A DNA stretch of 64,000 nt from Amycolatopsis cihanbeyliensis (GCF_006715045.1 NZ_VFML01000001.1:1890501-1954500); one strand, 5' to 3'; positions 35,219 through 44,747 are shown, counted from the stretch's first letter. Notes: generated from the sequence alone by a model not told the origin. Made by a program: numbers and translations.

Positions 35219-38200
35219 ATGGGCAGGGAGCTGGGGTTGGGCGCGCTCGACCTGCGGTTCACCGGGGACCAGCTGGCGACGCTGGAGCGGGCCAGCGCCC
35301 TCGAGCTCGGCTTCCCGCACGACTTCCTGGCCAAGCCGATCACCCGGGGTGTGATGTTCGGCGGGGTGGTGCGGCAGGTCCTGGCCGGCCGGCCCGATGA
35401 CGAGAAACTGCTGCTCGTGGTGGACCAGCTCGAGGAGCTGTTCACGCATTGCCACGCCCTGGACGAGCGGCGTGCCTTCATCGCTTCGCTGGTCACGGCC
35501 GCGCGGGCGGCGGGCGGCCGGTGCCGGGTCGTGCTTGGGGTGCGTGCCGACTTCTACCCGCACTGCACCGGCCACGCCGACCTGATCGAGGCATGGCAGG
35601 ACGGACAGGTCACCGTGGGGCCGCTGACCACCGCCCAGGTCCGCGCGGTGATCAGCAAACCGGCCGCCGCGGCCGGGCTGGTCGTGGAGACCGCGCTGAT
35701 CGCCGAGGTGGTCGCCGAGGCGGCGGGCGAGCCGGCGGTGCTGCCACTGCTGTCGCACGCTCTGCTGGAGACCTGGCGACGCCGTAAGGGCACAACCCTC
35801 ACCCTGGCCGGTTACCAGGCCGCAGGCGGGATCCGCGCCGCGGCGACCCGCACCGCGGAGCAGGTCTACGACGCGCTTTCCGCGGACCGGCAGCACCTCG
35901 CCAGGCAGCTCTTCCTGCGGTTGGTGGCGCTGGGCGAGGGAACCGAGGACACCAAGCGCCGCGTCCCGCTCGCCGAGCTGGGCCAGGACGAGGACACCGC
36001 GGCCGTCGTGGAGGCCTTCACCAGAGCCAGGTTACTCACCCTTGGCGAAGGCAGCGTGGAGGTCTCGCACGAGGTGCTGGTCCGCTCCTGGCCCCGGCTG
36101 CGGGCATGGCTGGACGAGGGCAGGGAGGCCGTGCGGCGGCACCGGCGGTTGACCGAGTCGGCCTCGGAATGGGACCGGCACGGCCGGGACCCGGGGTTCC
36201 TGTACCGGGGCAGCCTGCTGGCGGCGTGGGAAGGGCATCCGCGGACCGGGCTGAACGAGCTGGAGCGGGCGTTCCTCTCCGCGAGCGGGGAACAGCGGCG
36301 GCGCGAGCAGGCCGCGGGGCGCAGGCGCCGCGGCCTGGCGCTGGCCGGGCTGTCCGTGGCGCTGGTCGTGGTCAGCGTGCTCGCGGTCTTGGCCGTGGTG
36401 CAGGCCGACCGCGCGGTGCGGCAGCGGGACCTCGCGGCACACCGCCAGCTGGTGACCGCGGCACGGGCCGAGCTGGATCGCGACCCCGAGACCGGCCTGC
36501 TGCTGGCCACGCGGGCGTTCGACCAGTCACCGTCGGCGGAGGCGACGGCGGTGCTGCGCCAGGCCGTGGTGGACTCGCGGGTCAGGGCGACGCTGCCGGG
36601 CGCGGCCGGGGCCGTGGCGATCGGCCGCCGGCTGGTCGCCACCGGCGGGACTGACGGCGGCCTGCGAATCTGGCGCAGGGAGGGCAGCCAGGTGGCGGGC
36701 GATCCGAGGGTGCTGTCCGGCGTGGGTGCCGTCACCGGCCTGGATCTCGCCCCCGATGGAACGTCGCTGGCCGTGGCGGGCATGGACGGCACGGTAAGCG
36801 TGTGGAACACCGGCACCGGCTCCCGGGAGCAGGCGTGGCGGGCCGCGGACGGCCCCGTGTCCGAGGTCCGGTTCGGTCCGGACAGCCGGAGGGTGGCGGC
36901 AGCGGGCGAAGATGGCGTGATCCGGATCTGGCGGCGGGATCAGCCAGGTTCCGGCCCTGTTCTGCTGCGCGCGCCGGAGCGGGCACTCAGCGTGGCTTTC
37001 GACTCGGCGGGGCGCAGGCTCGCGGCCGGCGGCGCCGACGGAGCGATCCGGCTGTGGGATCTCGCCGATCCGGCCGAGCCCCGCTCGATCCTGCGCGGTC
37101 ACGACTTTCACGTGCCCTCCGTAGCGTTCAGCCCGGACGGTCGGCGGCTGGCCAGTGCGGGCAAGGACGGCACGGTCCGGGTGTGGTACCTCGCCGACGA
37201 CTCACCGCCCGCCGTGCTGCACGGGCACAGCGGCTCCGTCGAAGCGGTCGCATTCAGCCCGGACGGCCAGTACCTGGCTACCGGGGGCAACGACAACACG
37301 CTGCGGCTGTGGAACGCGAAGACGCTGCTCGAGGCGCGCGTACTGCGGGGCCACGGTGGCGTGGTCGTCAAGGTGTCCTTCGGCCCGGAAGGAACCACGC
37401 TGGCGAGTCTCGGGCTGGGCGAGGGCGCGCGACTGTGGGACGTCGGTTCGGGCATGAGCGTCCTGCCGAAGAAACACCGGGGCCCGGCCTGGGGCGCGGC
37501 GACCGCGCCCGCCGGCACGCCGATCGCCAGCGGCGGGCACGACAGTACGGTGCGGCTGTGGCGTCCGGAACATTCCGCGGAGCCGGTTGTGCTGGATGGC
37601 CACGAGGGAGACGTGCACGGCGTCGCGGTGGCCCCGGACGGCAGGCGGGTGGCGAGCATCGGCGCGGACGGCATCCGGCTGTGGGACCCGGCCACCGGGC
37701 GGGAGATCGGCAGGTTCCCAGCGGGCCCGCGATCCGTCGGTGTCGCCTTCAGTCCGGACGGGAACCTGCTGGCGGCGGGCGGCCCCGACGACACCGTCCG
37801 GATCACCCCGCTGGACGGTCGGCCTCCCCGCGTGCTGGAAGGCCATCAGGGCAGCGTGCGCAGGGTCGCGTTCAGCCCGGACGGGCGGCGCCTCGCCAGC
37901 GCATCGGAGGACGGCACCATCCGGATCTGGGACACCGGCACCGGCAAGCAACTGCACCTGCTGCACGGCAAGGTGGGTGCCCTGTGGGATGTGGCGTTCA
38001 GCCCGGACGGCACCCGGCTGGCCGGCGGCGGGGACGCGGGCAGCGTCCTGGTGTGGGACCAGAACAGCATGCGCAGCGACGCCAGGCCGCGCAGGCTGGT
38101 CGGGCACCGGGGCGCGGTGTGGGACCTCGCCTTCAGCCCGGACGGGCGGTGGATCGCCAGCGCCAGCGGGGACCAGTCGGTCCGCTTCTGGCCGGTCACC

Positions 38201-38422
38201 GGGGACGGCACCCCGATCGTGTTCGACGGCTTCGGCACCACCGTGGAGACGGTGGCCTACGGCAGCGACCCTCGCCGAGTGGTCAGCGCGCACGAGGACG
38301 GCACCGTGCGGACCTGGACCTGCACGGCCTGCGCCCCAGCTGGGGAAGTGCGCGCGCTCGCGGCGGGGATGGCCAGCAGGGAGCTCACCGCGGAGGAACT
38401 GGACGCCTACCTCGACCGGTAG
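35219..38422 (+). CDS. 5'-truncated STAND NTPase with membrane helix and 14 WD40 repeats
   Basis: 1067 residues. LLLVVDQLEELF at 64-75 is the Walker B of nSTAND1 NTPases, followed by VVLGVRADFY and the helical arm ending SHEVLVRSWPRL. No Walker A or N-terminal effector domain is present; the first 55 residues do not match the family. One transmembrane helix is at about 372-394, and residues 455-1060 form 14 WD40 repeats (AFSPDGRRLASA type), enough for two seven-bladed propellers. ATG 35219 is the first start after an in-frame stop and has no clear ribosome site. Loss of the nucleotide-binding loop suggests it no longer works as a switch, or that it is a pseudogene. Confidence 0.8.
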   Translation: MGRELGLGALDLRFTGDQLATLERASALELGFPHDFLAKPITRGVMFGGVVRQVLAGRPDDEKLLLVVDQLEELFTHCHALDERRAFIASLVTAARAAGGRCRVVLGVRADFYPHCTGHADLIEAWQDGQVTVGPLTTAQVRAVISKPAAAAGLVVETALIAEVVAEAAGEPAVLPLLSHALLETWRRRKGTTLTLAGYQAAGGIRAAATRTAEQVYDALSADRQHLARQLFLRLVALGEGTEDTKRRVPLAELGQDEDTAAVVEAFTRARLLTLGEGSVEVSHEVLVRSWPRLRAWLDEGREAVRRHRRLTESASEWDRHGRDPGFLYRGSLLAAWEGHPRTGLNELERAFLSASGEQRRREQAAGRRRRGLALAGLSVALVVVSVLAVLAVVQADRAVRQRDLAAHRQLVTAARAELDRDPETGLLLATRAFDQSPSAEATAVLRQAVVDSRVRATLPGAAGAVAIGRRLVATGGTDGGLRIWRREGSQVAGDPRVLSGVGAVTGLDLAPDGTSLAVAGMDGTVSVWNTGTGSREQAWRAADGPVSEVRFGPDSRRVAAAGEDGVIRIWRRDQPGSGPVLLRAPERALSVAFDSAGRRLAAGGADGAIRLWDLADPAEPRSILRGHDFHVPSVAFSPDGRRLASAGKDGTVRVWYLADDSPPAVLHGHSGSVEAVAFSPDGQYLATGGNDNTLRLWNAKTLLEARVLRGHGGVVVKVSFGPEGTTLASLGLGEGARLWDVGSGMSVLPKKHRGPAWGAATAPAGTPIASGGHDSTVRLWRPEHSAEPVVLDGHEGDVHGVAVAPDGRRVASIGADGIRLWDPATGREIGRFPAGPRSVGVAFSPDGNLLAAGGPDDTVRITPLDGRPPRVLEGHQGSVRRVAFSPDGRRLASASEDGTIRIWDTGTGKQLHLLHGKVGALWDVAFSPDGTRLAGGGDAGSVLVWDQNSMRSDARPRRLVGHRGAVWDLAFSPDGRWIASASGDQSVRFWPVTGDGTPIVFDGFGTTVETVAYGSDPRRVVSAHEDGTVRTWTCTACAPAGEVRALAAGMASRELTAEELDAYLDR

Positions 38423-38428
38423 CGGGCC

Positions 38429-40006
38429 TCACCAGCGTGTGGGCATAGCGGTGGCGTTCAATGCGGCGTCGAGTGCGTGGATGGGATCGGGCGGGGCGGT
38501 GCTGGTGCGCCAGGCGATGTAGCCGTCGGGTCGGACCAGGGTGGCCCCGTCGGATTCGAGACCGTAGGCGGTGCGGAAGGCGTTGGGCTCCACCGGTTTC
38601 GCGTCGGCGCCGATGTGTACGAACGTGACCGGGATGTCCAACTGCGCGGCGAGCCGGGCCGCGGTGACTGCCCAGCGGTCGTCTTCGGACAGCAGCACCC
38701 AGTCGCGTTCGAACAGGTCCAGCGTCGAGCTTTCCTTGCCGTCGATGGTGACCCACAGGTGCGGGGCCCTGGTGCCGGGCTGGCCGGCCCACTGGTCGGG
38801 TCGCTGCGCGGGCGGCAGGTTGGCGTCCGCGCCAAGGACCGCGGCCGAGCGGTAGAGCTGGCCGAGTTCGATGGATGCGTCGTCCAGCACCGGCACGTCG
38901 GTTGTGGGGGCCGTCAGGTGGGTCTTGTAGTCGGCGCGCGCGAAGAGCTGGTCGTGTCGTAGGTCCGCGACAGGTCGGCGTTCGGCGTCGTAGGTGTCCA
39001 GCAGTCGCGGCTCGGATTTCCCGGACAGCACGGCGGCCAGTTTCCAGGCAAGGTTGTGCACGTCGTCGATACCGGTGTTGGCGCCGAAACCGCCACGGTT
39101 GGGCGGTAACTGGTGGGCTGCGTCCCCGGCGAGGAACACCCGGCCGGCGGAGAAGCGGTCGGCGATCAGCCCGGCCAGTTCCCAGCGGCCGGTGGTCACC
39201 AGTTCGATGGGGATGTCGGTGCGGCCGATCGCCTGCCGCACCACCTGGATCTGCTCGTCGGCGGCACGCTCGATGTCGTCGCTGAGCATCAGCACCCACC
39301 GTCCGTCGGAGTAGGTGGTCAGGAATGCCGTCAGGTCGGGCTGCTCGATCTCGAACTGGACCACACCGTGCTCCAGGTACTCATCCAAGCGGGCGCGGAA
39401 CAGGATGCTGCGCTGCACCGACAGCGGACCTGCCCCGTGGCGGCCGATGCCCAACGCCGCACGCACGGAGCTGGCCGCGCCGTCCGCGGCCACCATGTAC
39501 TGCGCGCGCAGGCGGTACTCGTGACCGTCGTCGCGACGGCGCAGGGTGGCGGTCACGCCGTCGGTGTCCTGGACGAAGCCGAGCAGTTCGGTGCCCGGCC
39601 GCAGGTCTGCGCCCAGCCCGACCGCTCGCGCACGCAGCAGAGGCTCGAGCCGGTCCTGGGTGATCGCGATCGCGTGCACCGGGGAGTCTTCCGCGCCATA
39701 GGCGCCCTTGCCGCCGGGCGTCCACGGGTACTCCTCGAGCCAGGTCCCGGTCAGGCTCTCCACCCGGGCCCGCCGCGGCGGCTTCATGCCCTGCAGCGAC
39801 GGCGGCACCTCGACCCCGACCTGCCGGAAGTGTTCCACCGTACGGGTGGTGAAACCGATCGCCCGCGGATGCGGGGAGCTGCCGCGGTGCTTGTCCACCA
39901 GCATGACCGGAACGCCCTGCCAGGCCAGGAACACCGCGGCGGACAACCCGACCAGGCTGCCGCCGACGATCAGCACCGGTGTCGTCTCGTTGTCGTCGAC
40001 GTTCAT
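38429..40006 (-). CDS. FAD-dependent aromatic monooxygenase (PheA/TetX-like)
   Basis: 525 residues. The FAD-binding GGSLVGLSAAVFLAWQG is near residue 13, and the second FAD motif FLAGDAAHQLPPNRGGFG near 298. The C-terminal thioredoxin-like extension (about 400-525) is typical of phenol/resorcinol-type hydroxylases. It should hydroxylate an aromatic or polyketide substrate with NAD(P)H. ATG 40006 is preferred over an upstream reading. It is divergent from a TetR gene across an AT-rich intergenic region, a common arrangement for inducible monooxygenases. Confidence 0.88.
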   Translation of the reverse strand: MNVDDNETTPVLIVGGSLVGLSAAVFLAWQGVPVMLVDKHRGSSPHPRAIGFTTRTVEHFRQVGVEVPPSLQGMKPPRRARVESLTGTWLEEYPWTPGGKGAYGAEDSPVHAIAITQDRLEPLLRARAVGLGADLRPGTELLGFVQDTDGVTATLRRRDDGHEYRLRAQYMVAADGAASSVRAALGIGRHGAGPLSVQRSILFRARLDEYLEHGVVQFEIEQPDLTAFLTTYSDGRWVLMLSDDIERAADEQIQVVRQAIGRTDIPIELVTTGRWELAGLIADRFSAGRVFLAGDAAHQLPPNRGGFGANTGIDDVHNLAWKLAAVLSGKSEPRLLDTYDAERRPVADLRHDQLFARADYKTHLTAPTTDVPVLDDASIELGQLYRSAAVLGADANLPPAQRPDQWAGQPGTRAPHLWVTIDGKESSTLDLFERDWVLLSEDDRWAVTAARLAAQLDIPVTFVHIGADAKPVEPNAFRTAYGLESDGATLVRPDGYIAWRTSTAPPDPIHALDAALNATAMPTRW

Positions 40007-40091
40007 CTCGATCACCCCTGCGCAGCGTTGGGTCACACTCTGACCCACCCAGAAAAACACGACTGAATTAAACTAGCAATCGAGTTAATAT

Positions 40092-40107
40092 ATTTAGTGA
40101 GTTAAAT
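40092..40107. promoter_or_regulatory. Candidate TetR operator in AT-rich divergent promoter
   Basis: ATTTA-N6-TAAAT is an inverted repeat between the monooxygenase and its TetR regulator. AGTTAA recurs at 40084 and 40101. The AT-richness is striking in this genome. Binding is inferred from position. Confidence 0.5.
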
Positions 40108-40126
40108 CATCTGCTAGGGTGGTGAC

Positions 40127-40711
40127 ATGTCTGTTGAGCCACCCGGACGCCGGGAACGCAAGAACGCCCAGACGCGCCGGGCGCTGGCCGAGGCCGCGCA
40201 GCGACTGTTCCTGGAGAAGGGCTACGACGAGGTCAGCGTCAAACAGATCGCCGACGCGGTGGACATCTCTGTCCCCACGGTGTTCAAACACGTCCCCGAC
40301 GGCAAGGAGGCGTTGATCTTCGACGACGGCGTCGAACGCAGGGAAAGCCTGCTGGCCGCGGTGCGTGAACGCCCCGCCGGAGTGTCGGCGACGGCCGCGC
40401 TGCGGGAGTTCATGGCCGGGCGTGGGCCGTTCGTGGCCGACCCCACCCCGGAGGTCCGCAGGCTCACCGAACTGATCGTCAACACCCCGGCCCTGCGCGA
40501 CTACTCACGCAAACTGTGGATCCGCTGCGAAGCACCCCTGGCCGAGGCCATCGCCACCGAGCTCGGCCGCGACCCGGACGATCTCACCGCCCGCGCCCTC
40601 GCCCGCTACATCCTCGAGATCCCGCAGTTCCTCAGCGACGAACCCGACCCCCGAGCCGCCCTCGACACCGTGTTCGACCTGCTCGAATACGGACTCCGTG
40701 GCGCACCCTGA
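40127..40711 (+). CDS. TetR-family transcriptional regulator
   Basis: 194 residues. Helix-turn-helix: RRALAEAAQRLFLEKGYDEV, then IADAVDISVPTVFKHV. The C-terminal sensor domain is typical of TetR regulators of oxidoreductases. ATG 40127 is 20 nt after the AT-rich inverted repeat. It most likely represses the divergent FAD monooxygenase and itself. Confidence 0.9.
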   Translation: MSVEPPGRRERKNAQTRRALAEAAQRLFLEKGYDEVSVKQIADAVDISVPTVFKHVPDGKEALIFDDGVERRESLLAAVRERPAGVSATAALREFMAGRGPFVADPTPEVRRLTELIVNTPALRDYSRKLWIRCEAPLAEAIATELGRDPDDLTARALARYILEIPQFLSDEPDPRAALDTVFDLLEYGLRGAP

Positions 40712-40786
40712 CCGCGCCACGGTGGCTCCGCCCGCGTCCCTACCTTTCCCGTGTCTCGGCACCGGGTACTGGCACACTGCTGCACC

Positions 40787-41530
40787 GTGAGTGGAACGGT
40801 AGTGATCCTCGGCGGGCGCAGCGAGATCGGCCTCGCGGTCGGCATCCGGCTGGTGGCCGGTGGCGCCCGCACCGTGGTCCTCGCGGCGCGGCGCAGCCAG
40901 GACCTGGACGAGCAGGAGGCGGCGCTGCGTGCGGCGGGCGCGGACACGGTCGACCGGGTCGAGTTCGACGCCGACGACGTGTCGCGCCATCGCGAGGTGC
41001 TGGACGAGATCGCCAGGCGACACGGGCCCCTCGGTGTGGTGGTCACCGCGTTCGGCATCCTCGGCGACCAGCAGCGCGCCGAGCGGGACACCACTCACGC
41101 ATTGTCCATTGTGCACACCGATTATGTCGCGCATGTCGCCGTGCTCACCGAGCTGGCCAACCTGCTGCGCGAGCAGGGCAGCGGCAGCCTGGTGGTGTTC
41201 TCCTCGGTGGCCGGAGTGCGGGTGCGCCGCGCGAACTACGTGTACGGCTCGGCCAAGGCCGGGCTGGACGGCTTCGCCAGCGGGCTCGCCGACGCCCTGA
41301 CCGGCAGCGGGGTGCGGCTGCTGCTGGTACGCCCCGGCTTTGTGGTCGGGCGGATGACCGAGGGCATGAGCCCCGCGCCGTTCTCCAGCACCGCCGACCA
41401 GGTCGCCGACGCCACCGTCCGCGCCCTGCGCCGTGGCCGGGCCGACGTCTGGGTCCCCGCCATCCTCCGCCCGGTGTTCGCCTTGATGCGCCTGCTCCCC
41501 CGCCCCCTCTGGCGCCGCCTCCCCCGCTGA
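40787..41530 (+). CDS. SDR oxidoreductase, DprE2-like
   Basis: 247 residues. It begins at once with the cofactor loop (SGTVVILGGRSEIGLAVG, residues 2-19), and continues with DADDVSRH, the SSVAG serine and YVYGSAKAG (Tyr/Lys pair). The ILGGRSEIG form and RPGFV segment resemble decaprenylphospho-2-ulose reductase (DprE2), which makes the arabinose donor for wall arabinan. No DprE1 gene adjoins, so a paralogue with another substrate is possible. GTG 40787 lacks a ribosome site and may be leaderless. The second 83-nt element begins 4 nt after its stop. Confidence 0.82.
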   Translation: MSGTVVILGGRSEIGLAVGIRLVAGGARTVVLAARRSQDLDEQEAALRAAGADTVDRVEFDADDVSRHREVLDEIARRHGPLGVVVTAFGILGDQQRAERDTTHALSIVHTDYVAHVAVLTELANLLREQGSGSLVVFSSVAGVRVRRANYVYGSAKAGLDGFASGLADALTGSGVRLLLVRPGFVVGRMTEGMSPAPFSSTADQVADATVRALRRGRADVWVPAILRPVFALMRLLPRPLWRRLPR

Positions 41531-41533
41531 CGT

Positions 41534-41616
41534 GCCCTGAACGTGGCGATCAGGACGCCCACCGTCGCGAACGGCACTATTGGGACATCTGACGTCTCGA
41601 AAGCCACGTTCAGGGC
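41534..41616. repeat. 83-nt inverted-repeat element, copy 2
   Basis: GCCCTGAACGTGGC (41534-41547) and GCCACGTTCAGGGC (41603-41616) flank a 55-nt interior that differs from copy 3 at only one base. The interior contains two related parts about 30 nt apart (GGACG...CACCGTCGCGAACGG and GGACA...TGACGTCTCGAAAG). It sits between the DprE2-like gene and the NB-ARC gene. Confidence 0.92.
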
Positions 41617-41658
41617 CCCGCGGGTAGGTTCGGTGGGCGGAAGGTGGAGGAGGCTCGC

Positions 41659-44151
41659 ATGGAGGATGTCGCGGCGCTGGTCGAGCAGGTCTACCCGGCG
41701 GTGGAGTCGGCGGTCGCCGCCTACGGGTCGGAGGTGCTGACCAAGGCACAGGAGGCCGCGGCCGACGGCACGGTCGGGCTCGGGCAGCACCTGCTGGCGA
41801 AGCTGTTCAGCCGGAAGGACTCGAAGGAGAACGTCGAGCAGGCGGTCACCGACCTGGCCGGGGAACTGGACGACCCGGACTTCCAGGCCGCGTTGCGTGC
41901 CCAGCTGAAGAAGGCACTGCGCGAGGACGCCGAACTCGCCGCGGAGATCGCCGCGCTGCTGCCCTCGGGCGGGGCGAAGTCGATCTCGGTGGGCGGGGAC
42001 AGCGGCGGGATCAACTCCACCGGGGACAACGCCTGGAACATGCAGATCGGCTCGGTCGTGCTGCCGCCGGACACCCCGCCGATCGAGCGGGTGCCCGCAC
42101 CACCCGGCCCGATCGGTGTGCCCGTCCGGCCCGACTTGTTCGTCGGCCGCGAGGCGGACCTGGCTCAACTGGAGGCGGCGATGGCCGCCAGCGATCCGGT
42201 GGTCGTGGCCGCCGTGCACGGGCTCGGTGGCGTCGGCAAGAGCACCCTGGCCGCCCGCTACGTGGCGCTGCACCGGGACGAGCGCACCCTGATCTACTGG
42301 ATCACCGCCGAGCAGGCCGGATCCGTCGAGCAGGCCCTCGCCCGGCTGGCCACGATACTGCGGCCGGAGCTGGCCGAGCTGCCCGCGGAGCTGCTGCCGG
42401 AGCAGGCGCTGCGCTGGCTGGCAGCGAACGAGGGCTGGCTGCTGGTACTGGACAATGTGGACGACCCGGCCGACATCCGGCCCCTGCTCGCCCGCGCCGG
42501 ACCGGGCCGGGTCTTGATCACCAGCCGCAGGGCCACCGGCTGGCACGGCCTGGCCCGGCCGCTCGACCTCGACGTACTGACCGGGGACGAGTCGGTGGAA
42601 CTGCTGACCCGGATCGCCGCCCATGGCACGGACGACCTGACCGGGGCGGAGGAACTGTGCCGGGAGCTGGGCGGGCTGCCGCTGGCGATCGAGCAGGCCG
42701 GTGCCTACCTCGCGCAGACCGGGATCAGCCCGGCCGACTACCACCGGCTGCTGGACCGGCACCCGGCGGTGATGTTCGACGAGGCGGCCGAGGGCGCCGA
42801 CGCGCGGCGGACGGTGGCCCGCATCTGGCGGGTCACCATGGACAAGCTCGACCCGCTGTCCGGAAAGGTACTGCGGGTCCTGTCCTGGTTCGCCCCCGAG
42901 GACATCCCCCGATGGCTGCTGGACGACCTCGCCAGCGAGCCGGAGTTGCTGCGGGCCATCGGGAAGCTCCGCGCCTACAGCATGATCACCGTCGACGGCG
43001 AACTGCTGGCCGTGCACCGCCTGGTGCAGGCGGTCACCCGCGTACTCGACGATGCGTCCGATATGGACTCGGCCAAGCTCGCCCTAGCCGCCCTGGCCGA
43101 AGCATTGGGCGACGCCGGCCACGAAGATCCAGCCAACTGGCCGCTCTACCGGGCGCTGCGGCCGCACGCCGAGGCAGTCGCCGGCCATTGCCCCGACGAC
43201 GACCTGCTCTTCTGGTTGCTCAACCAGTTCGGGGTATTCCAGAACGGGCAGGGGGACGCAGATCGTGCGATCCAGTTCCTCGACCATGCCGCCGCCGTGG
43301 CGGACCGCGTGTTGAGTCCGGACCACCCGAGCCTCCTCTCGGTCCGCCACAACCTCGGCTTGGCACTCGTCTCCGCCGAGCGGATCGAGGAGGCGGTCGT
43401 CTTGCACGAGGCGAACCTGAGGGATACCGAGCGGATGCTCGGCAAGGATGACCCACACACCGCCATCGCCCGGAACTGTCTCGGACTGGCCTACCGAATG
43501 GCGGGCCGCGCCGAGGAGGCCATCACCGCGCATCAGGAATGTCTCGCGGACCAGCAACGGATCCTCGGGTCCGATGATCCCGCCACCCTGCGCACACGGA
43601 ACAACCTCGCTATCGCCTACGAGGTCGCGGGATCTACCGAGCAGGCCATCGAGCTCTACCGGGAGGCCATAGCGGACGCCGAGCGGCTGCTCGGAGACGA
43701 CCACCACGACACCATCCAGCTCCGGCGCAACCTGGCTACCACCTACTTCAATGTGGGCCGGTCCGAGGAAGCGATCACCTTGCTGGAGTGGACCGTCGCC
43801 GACTTCGAACGCACCTTTGGGGTGAAGGCCTGGCAGACCTTCGTCGCTTACGACACCCTCGCCAACGCCTACCATCTGGCAGGGCGCATCGAGGAGGCCG
43901 TGACATTGCACCGAACCACGCTGGCGGGCCGGGAACGGGTACTCGGGCCGGACCATCCGGACACCGTCGGCTCGCGGAACAATCTCGCCACCGCCTGCCG
44001 GGACGCGGGTGAGCCCAGCGAGGCCGTGCGGTTGCTGGAACGCGCTCTTGCCGACTGTGCACGGAGGCTGCCACCCGACCATCCGACGACGGAACTGGTG
44101 CGCCGGAACCTGGAGGAGGCACGCGCGGCCGTTACTGGCTCGGGCGGATGA
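41659..44151 (+). CDS. STAND ATPase: NB-ARC domain with TPR array
   Basis: 830 residues. Residues 1-105 are helical with no recognised family. A linker with VGGDSGGINSTGDNAWN (111-127) resembles a motif found before NTPase domains in actinobacterial STAND proteins. The NB-ARC core has Walker A GLGGVGKST at 188-196, Walker B LLVLDNVDD at 261-269 and GGLPLAIEQ at 338-346. Residues about 500-820 are TPR repeats of the TPR_10/12 type (LGxDHPxT, NNLAxAYxxAGxxEEA). Such proteins are ligand-triggered switches in defence or signalling. ATG 41659 follows GGAGGAGG. An intact P-loop means it should be active. Confidence 0.9.
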   Translation: MEDVAALVEQVYPAVESAVAAYGSEVLTKAQEAAADGTVGLGQHLLAKLFSRKDSKENVEQAVTDLAGELDDPDFQAALRAQLKKALREDAELAAEIAALLPSGGAKSISVGGDSGGINSTGDNAWNMQIGSVVLPPDTPPIERVPAPPGPIGVPVRPDLFVGREADLAQLEAAMAASDPVVVAAVHGLGGVGKSTLAARYVALHRDERTLIYWITAEQAGSVEQALARLATILRPELAELPAELLPEQALRWLAANEGWLLVLDNVDDPADIRPLLARAGPGRVLITSRRATGWHGLARPLDLDVLTGDESVELLTRIAAHGTDDLTGAEELCRELGGLPLAIEQAGAYLAQTGISPADYHRLLDRHPAVMFDEAAEGADARRTVARIWRVTMDKLDPLSGKVLRVLSWFAPEDIPRWLLDDLASEPELLRAIGKLRAYSMITVDGELLAVHRLVQAVTRVLDDASDMDSAKLALAALAEALGDAGHEDPANWPLYRALRPHAEAVAGHCPDDDLLFWLLNQFGVFQNGQGDADRAIQFLDHAAAVADRVLSPDHPSLLSVRHNLGLALVSAERIEEAVVLHEANLRDTERMLGKDDPHTAIARNCLGLAYRMAGRAEEAITAHQECLADQQRILGSDDPATLRTRNNLAIAYEVAGSTEQAIELYREAIADAERLLGDDHHDTIQLRRNLATTYFNVGRSEEAITLLEWTVADFERTFGVKAWQTFVAYDTLANAYHLAGRIEEAVTLHRTTLAGRERVLGPDHPDTVGSRNNLATACRDAGEPSEAVRLLERALADCARRLPPDHPTTELVRRNLEEARAAVTGSGG

Positions 44152-44575
44152 GTTGGGGTCGGCGGGCGAGCCAGGTGGGTGGGACGCGGACAGTGTCGCC
44201 GAGGCGGAGGACGTCGGCAGGGGCGTTCAGTGCGTCCGGTGGGGGTAGCAGGAGCAGGGTGCGGATGGCGTGGGTGGGTGGTCCGGCGTAGACCCAGGCC
44301 ACCGCTTCAGGGGTGAACGGATGCCATCGGGGGTCGCGGTGGGCGCGGTAGGTGACGGCGCGGTCGGGGCCGTGCAGGACGACCACATCGGCGTGGGCGG
44401 GCCACCATAGGACGAAGGCGATGCCCAGCGGGTCGGCCGCGTCGCCGAAGGCCCATTTCTCCCAGCGGCGGTGCGCGAGCTCGTCCAGCAGGGCGTCCAT
44501 GCTGATGGCGGCAAGGCGCCGCTGGTCACCGCTCAGCGCGTGGGCGGGGTCAGCGGTGGCGTCGAACCATTCCAC
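44132..44575 (-). CDS. Hypothetical protein
   Basis: 147 residues, starting at GTG 44575. It is rich in Trp, Ala and Pro (WEKWAFGDAADPLGIAFVLWW near 38), with no motif I recognise. It overlaps the end of the NB-ARC gene by 20 nt and the small membrane protein gene by 26 nt. The two leftward genes form an operon divergent from the XRE/DUF397 pair. Similar small genes often accompany XRE/DUF397 modules in Pseudonocardiaceae, but I cannot name the family. Confidence 0.65.
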   Translation of the reverse strand: MEWFDATADPAHALSGDQRRLAAISMDALLDELAHRRWEKWAFGDAADPLGIAFVLWWPAHADVVVLHGPDRAVTYRAHRDPRWHPFTPEAVAWVYAGPPTHAIRTLLLLPPPDALNAPADVLRLGDTVRVPPTWLARRPQLIRPSQ

Positions 44576-44747
44576 GGTCGGTCACCACCCGGCCGGTGCG
44601 TTCGGCTTCGACGCGCCGCTGGATGGCGGCCACGGTCCAGCGGGGGTGTCTACGCTCCGCCGGGCGCTGCGGCCACACCAGGTGCAGCGCGCCGCAGGTC
44701 GCGATCACGATCAGGCACAACCCGACGATCACTCCGATCGTCTGCAT
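44550..44747 (-). CDS. Small membrane protein
   Basis: 65 residues. One N-terminal transmembrane helix (TIGVIVGLCLIVIATCGALH, residues 3-22) is followed by a basic cytoplasmic tail rich in Arg. ATG 44747 follows GGGGGTGA. An upstream extension to 44855 is possible but has no start with a ribosome site. Function unknown; it is translationally linked to the hypothetical gene after it. Confidence 0.6.
   Translation of the reverse strand: MQTIGVIVGLCLIVIATCGALHLVWPQRPAERRHPRWTVAAIQRRVEAERTGRVVTDRGMVRRHR

Noticed and set aside
36802..38448. 548-residue plus-strand frame within the WD40 gene
   Set aside because: Shifted reading of the WD40 repeats; the repetitive Arg/Gly pattern mirrors the repeat period.
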